Assembly (NCBI RefSeq): GCF_002900095.1
Contig: NZ_LLKN01000001.1
Span: 310,001 to 374,000, forward strand
Length of the DNA: 64,000 bases
Source: Salegentibacter mishustinae
GTDB taxonomy: Bacteria > Bacteroidota > Bacteroidia > Flavobacteriales > Flavobacteriaceae
Direction of reading: 5' to 3'
Under the pieces are notes generated by a model that was given only the letters and a program-made list of their open reading frames with translations, was not told where the DNA came from and searched no databases. Position numbers and translations under genes: made by a program. This document shows, in pieces, positions 15,664-24,438 of this stretch. Each line of letters starts with the position of its first letter. Position 1 is the first letter of the stretch.

Positions 15664-15743
15664 AGGTATCGTCTTTAAATTAATATTCAGTTAAAAGACG
15701 AAAGTAAAATCCACAAAAAATTTAAGCTACTGGTAATCAAACT

Positions 15744-15778
15744 GTCAACATGTTGACTGGGTAATTTTTTATGTTGAC
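15744..15778. promoter_or_regulatory. Candidate integrase arm-type binding sites, right end
   Basis: GTCAACATGTTGAC (15744-15757) is a perfect 14-bp palindrome with two GTTGAC cores; a third GTTGAC follows at 15773-15778 within ATGTTGACGATTTGT. The latter motif recurs near the left att site at 107-120. They lie between the integrase start and the att site, where arm sites and the int promoter are expected. Confidence 0.5.
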
Positions 15779-15835
15779 GATTTGTTAGATAATAAATATA
15801 ATAAAAGTCATTCTAACAAAAGCTCTAAAAAACAT

Positions 15836-15869
15836 AAAACCCTGTAAATCATAGAATTTACAGGGTTTT
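15836..15869. terminator. Strong bidirectional terminator inside island right end
   Basis: AAAACCCTGTAAAT (15836-15849) and ATTTACAGGGTTTT (15856-15869) form 14-bp perfect arms around a 6-nt loop. It lies between the tRNA and the integrase start, and could end tRNA transcripts before they enter the island. Confidence 0.8.
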
Positions 15870-15892
15870 GATATCATTTGAATTCTCTAAAA

Positions 15893-15911
15893 GTGACCTT
15901 GCCAGGATTCA
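15893..15911. repeat. Right attachment site (att), within tRNA-Arg 3' end
   Basis: Identical to 45-63. It overlaps the 3' end of the intact tRNA-Arg gene, so integration here keeps the tRNA functional. Confidence 0.8.
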
Positions 15912-15967
15912 AACCTGGAACCTCCTGAGCCGTAATCAGGTGCGCTATTCAGTTGCGCCACAAGGCC
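15894..15967 (-). tRNA. tRNA-Arg (anticodon ACG)
   Basis: It folds as a 74-nt cloverleaf. The 7-bp acceptor stem pairs GGCCTTG with CAAGGTC (one G-U); the anticodon loop TTACGGC between CCTGA and TCAGG gives anticodon ACG; the T loop is TTTGAATC. CCA is not encoded. Its 3' end is the island attachment site. Confidence 0.95.
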
Positions 15968-16108
15968 ATTAATTCATTGCTTTTCCTAAGCGGTTAAGCG
16001 GCTGCAAATATATTACTATTTTTATAATTTGAAAAATAATTACACTTTTTTATATAAAAAAAGACCTCTTTATCAGAGGTCCTCCATCAGTTCAGAAATT
16101 ATTAGTTG

Positions 16109-16963
16109 TTAATAAAGGTAATCCAGAGCTACTACATCATTTTCACCAAATTCACCATCTTCATTAGCGCTGAAACAAGAAAGCATAATAGAATCTGGAT
16201 CTAATCTAAAGGGTGTACCAGGAATGTGTACTGCCCCACTAGGATTAGCTAGCTCACCAAAACTTGGTCTTCCACAGCTTTGTCTGGTAAACCAATCGGT
16301 ATGGCGCAGTCCTAAAGTATGCCCAATTTCGTGAGCCATTACGTGAGTATTGGTTCCGAGGCTAAACTGTTCCATCCCTGAAAAGATTTGAACAAATCCG
16401 TAAGGATTACCTCGAGATGGAAATCCTGCCACCCCTCCTGCGTTACCATTCGGATTTTGGAATACTAAGATATCAGCTGCAGCTTGATTAGTACTAAATT
16501 CCAGGGTAAAAGTAAGTCCTATATTTAATTCGTTATAGTTATCTACGGCAGCTTGCAAAGCATCTCTTTGCTTCTGTGTAAGATTCTGTCCAAAGCCTGT
16601 GCCTGTCCACCCAACAATATTAATAGTTCTAGGTGCGCTTACCAAGTTATAGGTTCTATACTGCTTACTTGTAATATTTCCGGGTTGCATTGCATCAAGT
16701 TGCTCAGCATCAATAGCGATATCTCCCTCAATAATAAAAGTTTGCTTTTTGGTACCATCAGGAAGTAAAAATTCAGAAATTTCTACGTTCTCGGTATTAA
16801 GATTTAGAGCTTCTAATTTAGCAAGAACTGCTTTGGAAACTTTATCCTGACTTATGGCTTCTGCCTCTGCGTCTGGAGTGGTGGTTTCTACATCCTCTTG
16901 TTGACAGGAAACACTCACAAGACTTACAGTAAAAATAGCTAGTAATAGTTTTTTAAATTTCAT
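16109..16963 (-). CDS. M57-family zinc metalloprotease lipoprotein
   Basis: A 284-aa lipoprotein: the signal sequence ends with lipobox VSVSC (Cys ~20). At about residue 210 is the zinc site MAHEIGHTLGLRH, i.e. HExxHxxGxxH, and the surrounding DILVFQNPNG and GFPSRGNPYG segments are typical of the Bacteroidota 'dual-action HEIGH' M57 peptidases. Conserved Cys near the C-terminus (RQSCGRPS, IMLSCFS) may form a disulfide. It probably degrades or processes proteins at the cell surface. It is monocistronic and lies just outside the island. Confidence 0.85.
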   Translation of the reverse strand: MKFKKLLLAIFTVSLVSVSCQQEDVETTTPDAEAEAISQDKVSKAVLAKLEALNLNTENVEISEFLLPDGTKKQTFIIEGDIAIDAEQLDAMQPGNITSKQYRTYNLVSAPRTINIVGWTGTGFGQNLTQKQRDALQAAVDNYNELNIGLTFTLEFSTNQAAADILVFQNPNGNAGGVAGFPSRGNPYGFVQIFSGMEQFSLGTNTHVMAHEIGHTLGLRHTDWFTRQSCGRPSFGELANPSGAVHIPGTPFRLDPDSIMLSCFSANEDGEFGENDVVALDYLY

Positions 16964-17091
16964 AATTTATAGTTTAAGTTTAATCTGAACTGATTTACTA
17001 CTTAAACTTAATTATATTATGAATACCATTAACAATACCTTAATTAAAAAATTAAATATTTAATATAAATGTAATATTTTTCTTATCGTGC

Positions 17092-17367
17092 TTAAACTAT
17101 CTCTGCACTTAATCCTTCTTCTAATAATTTTGAACATCTGGGCTTTAATTCATCAAAAGAACCGGTTTTAACCGTGCACTTTCCTTTATAATGCACCAGA
17201 ATAGCACATTGTTCTGCCTGCACAGAAGTATGCTCGCAGGCATAGATTAAAGTTTCTATTACGTGATCAAACGTATTGTAATCGTCATTATAAAGTACGA
17301 TCTCATTCTCCTTCTGCGTGGTGGTCTTCACCTCTTCTAATACTTCTTCTTTAGTACTCATCTTCAT
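17092..17367 (-). CDS. clpS: ATP-dependent Clp protease adaptor ClpS
   Basis: A 91-aa protein with an acidic, Lys/Glu-rich N-terminal tail and the ClpS core: ENEIVLYNDDYNTFDHVIETLI (NDDxxTxxxV motif that binds the N-degron) and VHYKGKCTVKTGS. ClpS binds ClpA/ClpC and delivers proteins with destabilising N-terminal residues to ClpP. It is of normal length for Bacteroidota and lies just downstream of prmA and tpiA on the same strand. Confidence 0.9.
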   Translation of the reverse strand: MKMSTKEEVLEEVKTTTQKENEIVLYNDDYNTFDHVIETLIYACEHTSVQAEQCAILVHYKGKCTVKTGSFDELKPRCSKLLEEGLSAEIV

Positions 17368-17411
17368 TTACAATTTTAAAACCTCAAAGATACAAATTAT
17401 CTATAAAATGC

Positions 17412-18245
17412 TTATGCTGAAAACTTTACAGCCACCCAATTACTTCTTTCAAAGTGCTCTATATAAGTTAGGCCAAGTTTTGTACAGGCTTCTTTAATTA
17501 CCGGAATATCTTCCTCATAAAATCCGCTTAAAAAAAGATCTCCGCCCTTATTAAGACAGTCTAAATAAATAGGGAGATCTCTAAGCAAAATGTTCCTGTT
17601 AATATTAGCAAGAATCATATCATACTTTTTATCCTGCAATAATTCGGCTCCACCCTCTTCTACATTAATATTATCGCAATCATTTCTGCCTACATTTTCC
17701 AAGGTATTTTGGTAACACCAATTATCAATATCAATGGCGTCAACAAACTTCGCCCCTTTTAAACTTGCCAGGATGGCTAAAACACCGGTGCCGCAACCCA
17801 TATCAAGTACAGCTTTATCGTTCCAGTCATTTTTCAAAATATGCTGAATCATCATGTGAGTGGTGGCGTGATGCCCGGTACCAAAGGACATTTTTGGTTC
17901 GATTACGATATCATATTCTACATCGGGCTCGGGATGAAATGGCGCTCGCACACTGCAAATATCGTCTACCATAATGGGACTGAAATTCTTTTCCCATTCT
18001 TCATTCCAATTCACCTGCTCTATTTCTCCTTTGGAATAGGTGATTTCAAAATCTTCTGATTGTAAAATATGAACCCCTGCCAGGAGATCATCTTCGTATT
18101 CCTCGGCAGGGATATAGGCTGTAATGCCATCTTCTTCTTCCACAAAACTCTCAAACCCTAAATAGCCCAGCTCTGCTACAAGAATTTCCGAGGCAGGCTG
18201 CAGCGGTTCTATTTTAAATTTGAATTCGAGATAGTTTGAAGACAT
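17412..18245 (-). CDS. prmA: Ribosomal protein L11 methyltransferase PrmA
   Basis: This 277-aa protein has the PrmA N-terminal substrate domain (residues ~1-95, with LAELGYLGFESFVEEEDG-like start) and a Rossmann methyltransferase domain: KMSFGTGHHATTHMM (the PrmA signature) followed by LDMGCGTGVLAI (SAM motif I) and ILANINRNILL (NPPY-like ANI motif). It methylates L11 (RplK). It starts only 2 bp after the tpiA stop, so the two are cotranscribed, with clpS next. Confidence 0.93.
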   Translation of the reverse strand: MSSNYLEFKFKIEPLQPASEILVAELGYLGFESFVEEEDGITAYIPAEEYEDDLLAGVHILQSEDFEITYSKGEIEQVNWNEEWEKNFSPIMVDDICSVRAPFHPEPDVEYDIVIEPKMSFGTGHHATTHMMIQHILKNDWNDKAVLDMGCGTGVLAILASLKGAKFVDAIDIDNWCYQNTLENVGRNDCDNINVEEGGAELLQDKKYDMILANINRNILLRDLPIYLDCLNKGGDLFLSGFYEEDIPVIKEACTKLGLTYIEHFERSNWVAVKFSA

Positions 18246-18247
18246 AA

Positions 18248-19000
18248 TTAAAAGGCATTTATAATTTCAACAAAATCTACCGCTTTAAGACTGGCTCCAC
18301 CAATAAGGCCGCCGTCTACATCTTCTTTAGCAAAGATCTCTTTAGCGTTCGCTGGCTTTACACTTCCTCCATAAAGGATAGAAACATTTTGTGCAATTTC
18401 ATCATTAAATTTTTCTGAAATATTCCTTCTAATAAAAGCGTGCATTTCCTGCGCTTGCTCTGGCGAGGCAGTTTCCCCGGTTCCAATTGCCCAAACCGGC
18501 TCGTATGCTAAGATCACATTTTTCCAGTCAGCTTCTGAAATTTGATACAAACTCTCCTCCAGTTGTTTCGCAACAAGGTCAAAATGCTTATCACTTTTTC
18601 TATCGGCTAGTTCTTCTCCAAAGCAGAAAATAATTTTCATCTCGCTTTTTAGCGCTGAATTTACTTTTTCGGCAAGAATCTCGTTGGTTTCTCCAAAATG
18701 AGCACGACGTTCACTATGTCCTAGAATAACCGTATCTACACCTATACTTTTAAGCATTTTTGCTGAAACTTCTCCAGTATAAGCTCCATTCTCTGCCTGA
18801 TGCATATTTTGCGCCACCACCTGTACAGGAGTATCTTTTAAACCTTGAAAAGCTGAGTATAGATTAGTAAAAGCCGGCGCCACCATAACTTCGGCTTCAG
18901 GCTCTTTTACCAATTGCATTTTTAAATGTGAAAGCAACTCCTGCGTTTCAGCAAGATCGTTGTTCATTTTCCAGTTTCCGGCTACTATCTTTTTTCTCAT
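18248..19000 (-). CDS. tpiA: Triosephosphate isomerase
   Basis: A 250-aa TIM barrel interconverting dihydroxyacetone phosphate and glyceraldehyde-3-phosphate in glycolysis. Catalytic residues are visible: Lys11 (NWKMN), His95 (GHSERR) and Glu167 (AYEPVWAIGTG), with the phosphate loop GGSVKP near the end. Length is standard. It heads a probable tpiA-prmA-clpS transcript; a TATATTTG -7 box lies 52-59 bp upstream. Confidence 0.97.
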   Translation of the reverse strand: MRKKIVAGNWKMNNDLAETQELLSHLKMQLVKEPEAEVMVAPAFTNLYSAFQGLKDTPVQVVAQNMHQAENGAYTGEVSAKMLKSIGVDTVILGHSERRAHFGETNEILAEKVNSALKSEMKIIFCFGEELADRKSDKHFDLVAKQLEESLYQISEADWKNVILAYEPVWAIGTGETASPEQAQEMHAFIRRNISEKFNDEIAQNVSILYGGSVKPANAKEIFAKEDVDGGLIGGASLKAVDFVEIINAF

Positions 19001-19051
19001 AATTTCTTAGTTGATTTTAATTATTTCCGCGGAAAAAAATCCGCTCTCCTA

Positions 19052-19059
19052 CAAATATA
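19052..19059 (-). promoter_or_regulatory. Putative tpiA promoter -7 box
   Basis: On the minus strand the bases read TATATTTG, matching the Bacteroidota TAnnTTTG -7 consensus, 52 bp upstream of the tpiA start. No clear -33 TTG was found. Confidence 0.4.
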
Positions 19060-19140
19060 TCGATAAGAATAAACATAGCTGCGCCCAAGCCTACTGAAGA
19101 TTGGCTTTTTACCAATATTTTAAAAAATCTTAAGAATGAT

Positions 19141-20235
19141 TTACAATTTTATATCACTTGCATCAAACCAATGCTTTTTCTGGGTAATTGTGGCATTTTT
19201 TAAGACCAGAAGTCCCGGATTAGATCTCACTATTGTTTGTAAGGTCTTTTTATCTACCAGGTAAAACTTGAAATCCAAGTTGAATTTTTCAAGTATTTTC
19301 TGCTGGTCTTTATCATTTGAAGCTGTAAGACCAACCACATCATAACCCTTTTCTTTTGCTTGACGGGCAAGTTCCTGTATGGCTTTAAAACCTTCCTGTT
19401 CAGTATGCGGTAAATCGTAAGCTACGACCATAAAAAGCTTTTCGGCATTAAGAATTTCATCGGTAATATTCTCGCCATCCACTTCTATCTGAAAATCCTG
19501 AATTGGCGGTACATAACCTTCCTCGATCATGGTAGTTTCCACACCAACAAATTCACCTTCCTGGTTAGGATAAGTACCATCTGTAGTTACTTTTACTTCT
19601 TCGCCGTTTTGGTTAAAAGTCCACTCATATTCATAGACTGCTTTTTGATCGTCTTCAGGCACCTGCATTAATTCTTCAATATTATTTCCAATTTTATAAG
19701 CCCTAAAATCAAAAACCGGCAAATGCATCAATACGTGGTAGCAAAACCAAAAACAAAGCATAAAGGATAAAAAGATGATCCAACGATGTGAAATAGGATT
19801 AAAAACGGGAGTGATCAATTTTCGGTTGAAAAAGAGTATCAATATAAAAATTAGCAGAATAACGTCCTTAATAAACGACTGCCAGGGCGTTAACGGAATC
19901 GCATCACCAAAGCATCCGCAATCTGTAACCTTGTTGAAATAAGCCGAATAAAAGGTAAGAAACGTGAAGAAAACGATCATTAAAAGTAAGCTCCAAACCG
20001 TGAATTTAGGCAGGTAACCAATTAGAAGCATAATTCCCACCACCAGTTCAAACACCACTAAAACTATAGCGATTACCAGTGAAAATGGAATCAGAACATC
20101 AAGCCCTAAAACCTCCGGACTAAAATATTCCTGTAGTTTATAAGAAAATCCCAGTGGATCGTTGAGTTTTATAAATCCTGAAAAAATAAATAATACTCCA
20201 ACCAGTATCCTGGAAATTCCTACTAATAATTTCAT
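19141..20235 (-). CDS. BT_3928-like DoxX-type membrane protein
   Basis: This 364-aa protein has about five membrane segments in residues ~1-165: a DoxX/MauE-like four-helix unit starting GISRILVGVLFIFSGFIKLNDP with CGCFGD around residue 107. A periplasmic C-terminal region (~190-364) includes a thioredoxin-like fold segment (LFMVVAYDLPHTEQEGF; GYDVVGLTASN). The GCFGD cysteines suggest redox function, as in MauE/vitamin-K reductase relatives. This architecture is conserved in Bacteroidota, often beside tpiA and DUF1599, as here. Exact function is not known. Confidence 0.8.
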   Translation of the reverse strand: MKLLVGISRILVGVLFIFSGFIKLNDPLGFSYKLQEYFSPEVLGLDVLIPFSLVIAIVLVVFELVVGIMLLIGYLPKFTVWSLLLMIVFFTFLTFYSAYFNKVTDCGCFGDAIPLTPWQSFIKDVILLIFILILFFNRKLITPVFNPISHRWIIFLSFMLCFWFCYHVLMHLPVFDFRAYKIGNNIEELMQVPEDDQKAVYEYEWTFNQNGEEVKVTTDGTYPNQEGEFVGVETTMIEEGYVPPIQDFQIEVDGENITDEILNAEKLFMVVAYDLPHTEQEGFKAIQELARQAKEKGYDVVGLTASNDKDQQKILEKFNLDFKFYLVDKKTLQTIVRSNPGLLVLKNATITQKKHWFDASDIKL

Positions 20236-20273
20236 GCTCCTATAATTATAAAATGCTTTTGTTTTTTGAAAAG

Positions 20274-20819
20274 TTATGCTTCTTCTTCACTCATTAGAAT
20301 CATTGCGAAAATGGAATAATTTATCATATCCTGGTAATTCGCATCAATCCCTTCGCTCACTAAGGTTTGCCCTTTATTATCTTCAATTTGCTTAACGCGT
20401 AATAATTTTTGAATTATAAGATCGGTCAAAGAACTTACCCGCATATCTCGCCAGGCCTCGCCATAATCGTGATTTTTATTCATCATTAAGGCTTTGGTTT
20501 CTGCAATGTTTTCATCATAAAGCTCTGCAGCTTCTTCCACCCCAAGATCGGGCTGGTCAACAACGCCTTTCTTTAACTGAATTAAAGCCATGATCGAGTA
20601 ATTGATAATTCCTATAAATTCAGATTTCTCGTCCTCATCTACCTTTCTCACTCCATTTTCCTGAAGTTTTCTTATGCGCTGGGCTTTTATAAAAATTTGA
20701 TCGGTAAGTGACGGAAGCCTAAGAATTCTCCAGGCACTTCCGTAATCTTTCATCTTGTTAATAAACAGGCTGCGGCAGGTAGCCACCACCGCGTCATACT
20801 GTTTTGAGGTATTCTGCAT
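20274..20819 (-). CDS. DUF1599 domain protein
   Basis: A 181-aa protein consisting of an internal duplication: KMKDYGSAWRILRLPSLTDQ (residues ~18-37) and KNHDYGEAWRDMRVSSLTDL (~115-134), each followed by a helix with K(A/L)xRxKQ(L/I). This DYGxAWR..R..SLTD repeat defines DUF1599, a Bacteroidota family whose members are also linked to nucleotide modification. It is divergent from folP, with a 118-bp gap. Confidence 0.85.
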   Translation of the reverse strand: MQNTSKQYDAVVATCRSLFINKMKDYGSAWRILRLPSLTDQIFIKAQRIRKLQENGVRKVDEDEKSEFIGIINYSIMALIQLKKGVVDQPDLGVEEAAELYDENIAETKALMMNKNHDYGEAWRDMRVSSLTDLIIQKLLRVKQIEDNKGQTLVSEGIDANYQDMINYSIFAMILMSEEEA

Positions 20820-20937
20820 AAAAGAGATCTAATTTGCGTAAATTTCGTGCAAATATTTCAGATACTAAAACCGCATTTTATAATTTCTGAAAATCGATGT
20901 TTTTGACTTTTGAATATTCAATTAAAATACCGCTAAA

Positions 20938-21762
20938 ATGACCATAAATTGCAAAGGCAAACTTATAGATCTTAATAGCCCTAAAGTGATGGGGATAATT
21001 AATACCACTCCCAATTCTTTTTATGCTGAAAGCCGAAAAACTTCAGAAAAAGACATTCTTAAGCAGGTAGAAAAAATGCTGAAAGATGGCGTCGATTTTA
21101 TTGATGTTGGCGGTTACAGCACTCCGCCGGGAGCACCCAAAGTTGAGGAAACCGAAGAGTTGAAACGCGTACTTCCCGCAATAGAAAATATTCTAAAACA
21201 ATTTCCCGACACATTAATTTCTATAGATACCTTTCGCGCAAACGTAGCCAAAAAAAGTATTGAAGCTGGCGCAGCAATAATTAACGATATTTCGGCCGGC
21301 AGTTTAGACCCTGAAATGATGAAAACCGTGGCGAACCACCAAGTGCCTTATATTATGATGCATATGCGCGGCACACCACAAACTATGAAAGGTCTCAACC
21401 AATATGATGATCTTTTACAGGATATTTTATTCTATTTTTCAGAAAAGATAAATGCAGCAAGAGCTTTAGGAATAAATGACCTTATTGTAGATCCGGGCTT
21501 TGGTTTTGCTAAGAATATTGATCAGAATTTTGAATTGCTTTCAAAAATGCAGCTCTTTAAAACTTTGGAATTGCCTTTATTGGCCGGACTTTCAAGAAAA
21601 TCACTGATCTATAAAACTTTAAAAACATCGGCAGCAGAAGCTTTAAACGGAACGACTTTCTTAAATACTATAGCCTTAACTAAAGGCGCCTCTATTTTGA
21701 GAGTTCATGATGTGAAAGAAGCGGTAGAATGCACTAAATTATTTGCAGAACTTAATAAGTAG
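20938..21762 (+). CDS. folP: Dihydropteroate synthase
   Basis: This 274-aa TIM barrel joins p-aminobenzoate to the pterin diphosphate in folate synthesis. Motifs: GIINTTPNSFY (start of the substrate loop), GGYSTPPGA, a DTFRANVAKKSIEAGAAIINDISAG segment, DPGFGFAKN and GLSRKS (phosphate/pABA site). Length is normal. The cdaA gene follows immediately, giving a folP-cdaA pair conserved in many Bacteroidota. Confidence 0.95.
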   Translation: MTINCKGKLIDLNSPKVMGIINTTPNSFYAESRKTSEKDILKQVEKMLKDGVDFIDVGGYSTPPGAPKVEETEELKRVLPAIENILKQFPDTLISIDTFRANVAKKSIEAGAAIINDISAGSLDPEMMKTVANHQVPYIMMHMRGTPQTMKGLNQYDDLLQDILFYFSEKINAARALGINDLIVDPGFGFAKNIDQNFELLSKMQLFKTLELPLLAGLSRKSLIYKTLKTSAAEALNGTTFLNTIALTKGASILRVHDVKEAVECTKLFAELNK

Positions 21763-21799
21763 CCGCATATTTTCTATTTTTACAAAAAACCCCACTAAT

Positions 21800-22573
21800 T
21801 TGGATATAATCAATCTTCGCTTTCTCGATGTGCTGGATATTGTATTTGTCGCATTCCTACTGTATTATCTATATAAATTAGTAAAAGGAACAGTTGCGGT
21901 AAATATCTTTATAGGAATCGTGATTATTTACCTGATGGGTAGCCTTACCGAATTACTCCAAATGGAGCTTCTTAGCAGCGTTCTGGGTGAATTTATAGGA
22001 GTAGGAATGTTTGCTCTAATTGTAGTTTTTCAACAGGAAATAAGAAAATTTCTCTTAATGATTGGGTCAACAAATTTCACGCAAAAGGGAAAATTTTTTA
22101 CCCAGCTTAGGTTTTTAAAAGGTGACCTGGAAACCAGCACCAATGTAGAAGACATTATTTCGGCTTGTGAAGCCATGGGCCAAAGTTATACCGGTGCGTT
22201 AATTATTATTCAGAAAAACACGAACCTGGATTTTGTAAAAAATTCTGGAGACGATATGAATATTGAACTCAACCAACCTATTATAGAATCTATTTTCTAC
22301 AAGAACTCACCACTTCATGATGGTGCGATGGTAATAGAAGATAATAAGATTACCGCAACCCGGGTAATTCTACCGGTTTCTAATGACAGGTCTATTCCGC
22401 TTAGATTTGGATTACGCCACCGCGCAGCTGTTGGAATTACAGAAAAAACCGATGCGCTTGCCCTGGTAGTAAGTGAAGAAACCGGCCAAATTTCATATGT
22501 AAGAGATGGGGAATTTGTAATGTTTGAAAGCAACGACGAACTTATAGATCGAATAAAAGAAGATCTTCTATAA
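21800..22573 (+). CDS. cdaA: Diadenylate cyclase CdaA
   Basis: It makes the second messenger c-di-AMP from two ATP. The N-terminus has three membrane helices (residues ~10-75), followed by the DAC domain with SPLHDGAMVI (DGA motif) and FGLRHRAAVG (RHR motif). I place the start at TTG 21800, because the first residues then read LDIINLRFLDVLDIVFVAFL as in homologues; the frame stays open upstream to another TTG at 21743 overlapping folP. Length from 21800 is 257 aa. Confidence 0.93.
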   Translation: MDIINLRFLDVLDIVFVAFLLYYLYKLVKGTVAVNIFIGIVIIYLMGSLTELLQMELLSSVLGEFIGVGMFALIVVFQQEIRKFLLMIGSTNFTQKGKFFTQLRFLKGDLETSTNVEDIISACEAMGQSYTGALIIIQKNTNLDFVKNSGDDMNIELNQPIIESIFYKNSPLHDGAMVIEDNKITATRVILPVSNDRSIPLRFGLRHRAAVGITEKTDALALVVSEETGQISYVRDGEFVMFESNDELIDRIKEDLL

Positions 22574-22671
22574 TCGCTCATAGAAGGTTTGATTCCGAAA
22601 GGCTTACTCTCGAAATTCTCTAACAATTTTCCTGATTACTTCTTATTGATTTTCCTTAGATTTCCTCGAAC

Positions 22672-24438
22672 TTATAAGCTTTCTTCTGCCATAAACTGAA
22701 CCTCGTAAAGATTTTTGTAGTATCCATCTTTCTTCTGAAGCAATTCGGAATGCGTTCCGATCTCCACGATTTCACCGGCATCCATTACCATAATTTTGTC
22801 GGCTTTTTTAATAGTAGCAAGTCTATGGGCAATTACAATTGAGGTTCTGCCTTTGGTGATCTTATCGGTAGCTTCCTGGATGAGCAATTCGCTGTAAGTA
22901 TCTACCGATGAAGTAGCTTCATCTAAAATCAAAATGCTGGGATTACTCATATATGCCCGTAAAAAAGAAATAAGCTGGCGTTGCCCGGAAGATAACATGG
23001 CCCCGCGTTCTTTTACATTATAATGATAAGCATTAGGTAAGGTATTGATGAAATCGTGAATACCTATTTGCTTGGCTGCATTAATCACGTCTTCCTCAGA
23101 AATATCTGGATTACTTAAATTAATATTAGCCAGAATAGTATCGGCAAAAAGGAAAACGTTTTGCAGCACCACGGCAATTTCAGAGCGTAAAGATTCCAGG
23201 GTAATATCTTTAATATCAATGCCATCTACAAGAATTTGCCCGCTATCTATTTCATAAAAACGATTAAGCAAATTGATTACCGTAGATTTCCCTGCGCCGG
23301 TAGCACCAACAATAGCAATAGTTTCGCCGGCATTTGCTTTAAATGAAACGCCTTTTAAAACTTCCTCATCATCGGTATAACTAAAGCGAACATTTTTAAA
23401 TTCTATCTCACCTTTTAGGTCTTTCACTTCAATTTTACCTACGTTACTAATGGAAGAATCGGTATCTAAAATTCCAAAAACACGATTTGCAGCCACCATT
23501 CCCATTTGCAGGGTATTAAATTTGTCGGCAATTTGACGCAAGGGTCTAAAAAGTAGCTGAGAAAGTTCAATAAAAGCAATTATTACACCCAGTGTAATTC
23601 CGTCGTCAGCCACTGCACGCAACCCACCAAACCATACAATTAAACCAATGGTAATAGAAGTCGCCATTTCAGCAATTGGAAAGAAAATAGAGTTATACCA
23701 AACGGTTTTTACCCATGCATTCCGGTGTTTGTCATTGATTTCTTTAAAATTCTTGTATTCTTCTTTTTCGCGGGTAAAGAGTTGAACGATCTTCATACCT
23801 GTAATGCGCTCCTGCACAAAAGTATTGAGGTTGGCAACTTGTGTTCTTACTTCTTCAAAAGCGACTTTCATTTTCTTCTGAAAAACACGCGTAGCGTACA
23901 TAATTAACGGAAGAACCGTCAACACCAATAAGGTTAACTGCCAGCTTTGGTAGAACATAAAGCCTATTACTACCAGCATTTTTAGAATATCACTGATAAT
24001 CATAAAAAGTCCCTGGCTAAAAATACTGGCAATTGTTTCAATATCGCTTACCGCACGGGTTACCAAACGCCCAACTGCCGACTTATCAAAATAAGTCATT
24101 TTAAAGTTGAGCATATGCTTAAAAAGGTTTACACGCAGGTCTCTCACTACTTCCTGACCTAACCAGTTGGCGAAATAAACAAACAGAAACTGAAAAATAA
24201 CTTCCAGCACTAAAACCCCGGCCATTAAGCCTACATAAAAAACAAGGTTATCATAATTCTGTGGCGTAATAGCATCATCTACGGTAACCTTCAGTAAATA
24301 AGGCCTTAAAACAGCAAAGAATGAAAGCAAAATAGCAGCAACCGCCACAAAATAAAAAGTTACTTTGTAGGGATTAGTGTATTTAAGCAGACGCTTAAAT
24401 AAATCAAAATCGAATGCGTTACCTGTTTTAGATGCCAT
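22672..24438 (-). CDS. ABC exporter, fused permease and ATPase (MsbA-like)
   Basis: A 588-aa half-transporter: six membrane helices in residues ~20-310 and an ATPase domain (~345-580) with Walker A GATGAGKST, signature LSSGQRQ, Walker B ILILDEATS and the His switch IAHRLAT. It dimerises to export a lipid, drug or peptide; the substrate cannot be read from sequence. It starts directly after the truA stop with no gap, so it is probably translated from the same transcript as truA. Confidence 0.93.
   Translation of the reverse strand: MASKTGNAFDFDLFKRLLKYTNPYKVTFYFVAVAAILLSFFAVLRPYLLKVTVDDAITPQNYDNLVFYVGLMAGVLVLEVIFQFLFVYFANWLGQEVVRDLRVNLFKHMLNFKMTYFDKSAVGRLVTRAVSDIETIASIFSQGLFMIISDILKMLVVIGFMFYQSWQLTLLVLTVLPLIMYATRVFQKKMKVAFEEVRTQVANLNTFVQERITGMKIVQLFTREKEEYKNFKEINDKHRNAWVKTVWYNSIFFPIAEMATSITIGLIVWFGGLRAVADDGITLGVIIAFIELSQLLFRPLRQIADKFNTLQMGMVAANRVFGILDTDSSISNVGKIEVKDLKGEIEFKNVRFSYTDDEEVLKGVSFKANAGETIAIVGATGAGKSTVINLLNRFYEIDSGQILVDGIDIKDITLESLRSEIAVVLQNVFLFADTILANINLSNPDISEEDVINAAKQIGIHDFINTLPNAYHYNVKERGAMLSSGQRQLISFLRAYMSNPSILILDEATSSVDTYSELLIQEATDKITKGRTSIVIAHRLATIKKADKIMVMDAGEIVEIGTHSELLQKKDGYYKNLYEVQFMAEESL

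Larger units (their letters stand above)
45..15911. mobile_element. Genomic island integrated in tRNA-Arg
   Basis: Both ends carry the same 19-bp sequence, GTGACCTTGCCAGGATTCA, at 45-63 and 15893-15911; the right copy is the 3' end of an intact tRNA-Arg gene. A tyrosine recombinase gene lies just inside the right end, the usual arrangement for tRNA-targeting integrative elements. Contents fit: a BfmA/BtgA mobilization protein, an AbiE-like pair, restriction remnants, a sigma/dead-Cas12f pair and several decayed genes. No relaxase or conjugation genes are recognisable, so this is probably a mobilizable or partly decayed element rather than a complete ICE. Exact excision boundaries are inferred from the repeats. 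Confidence 0.85.
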
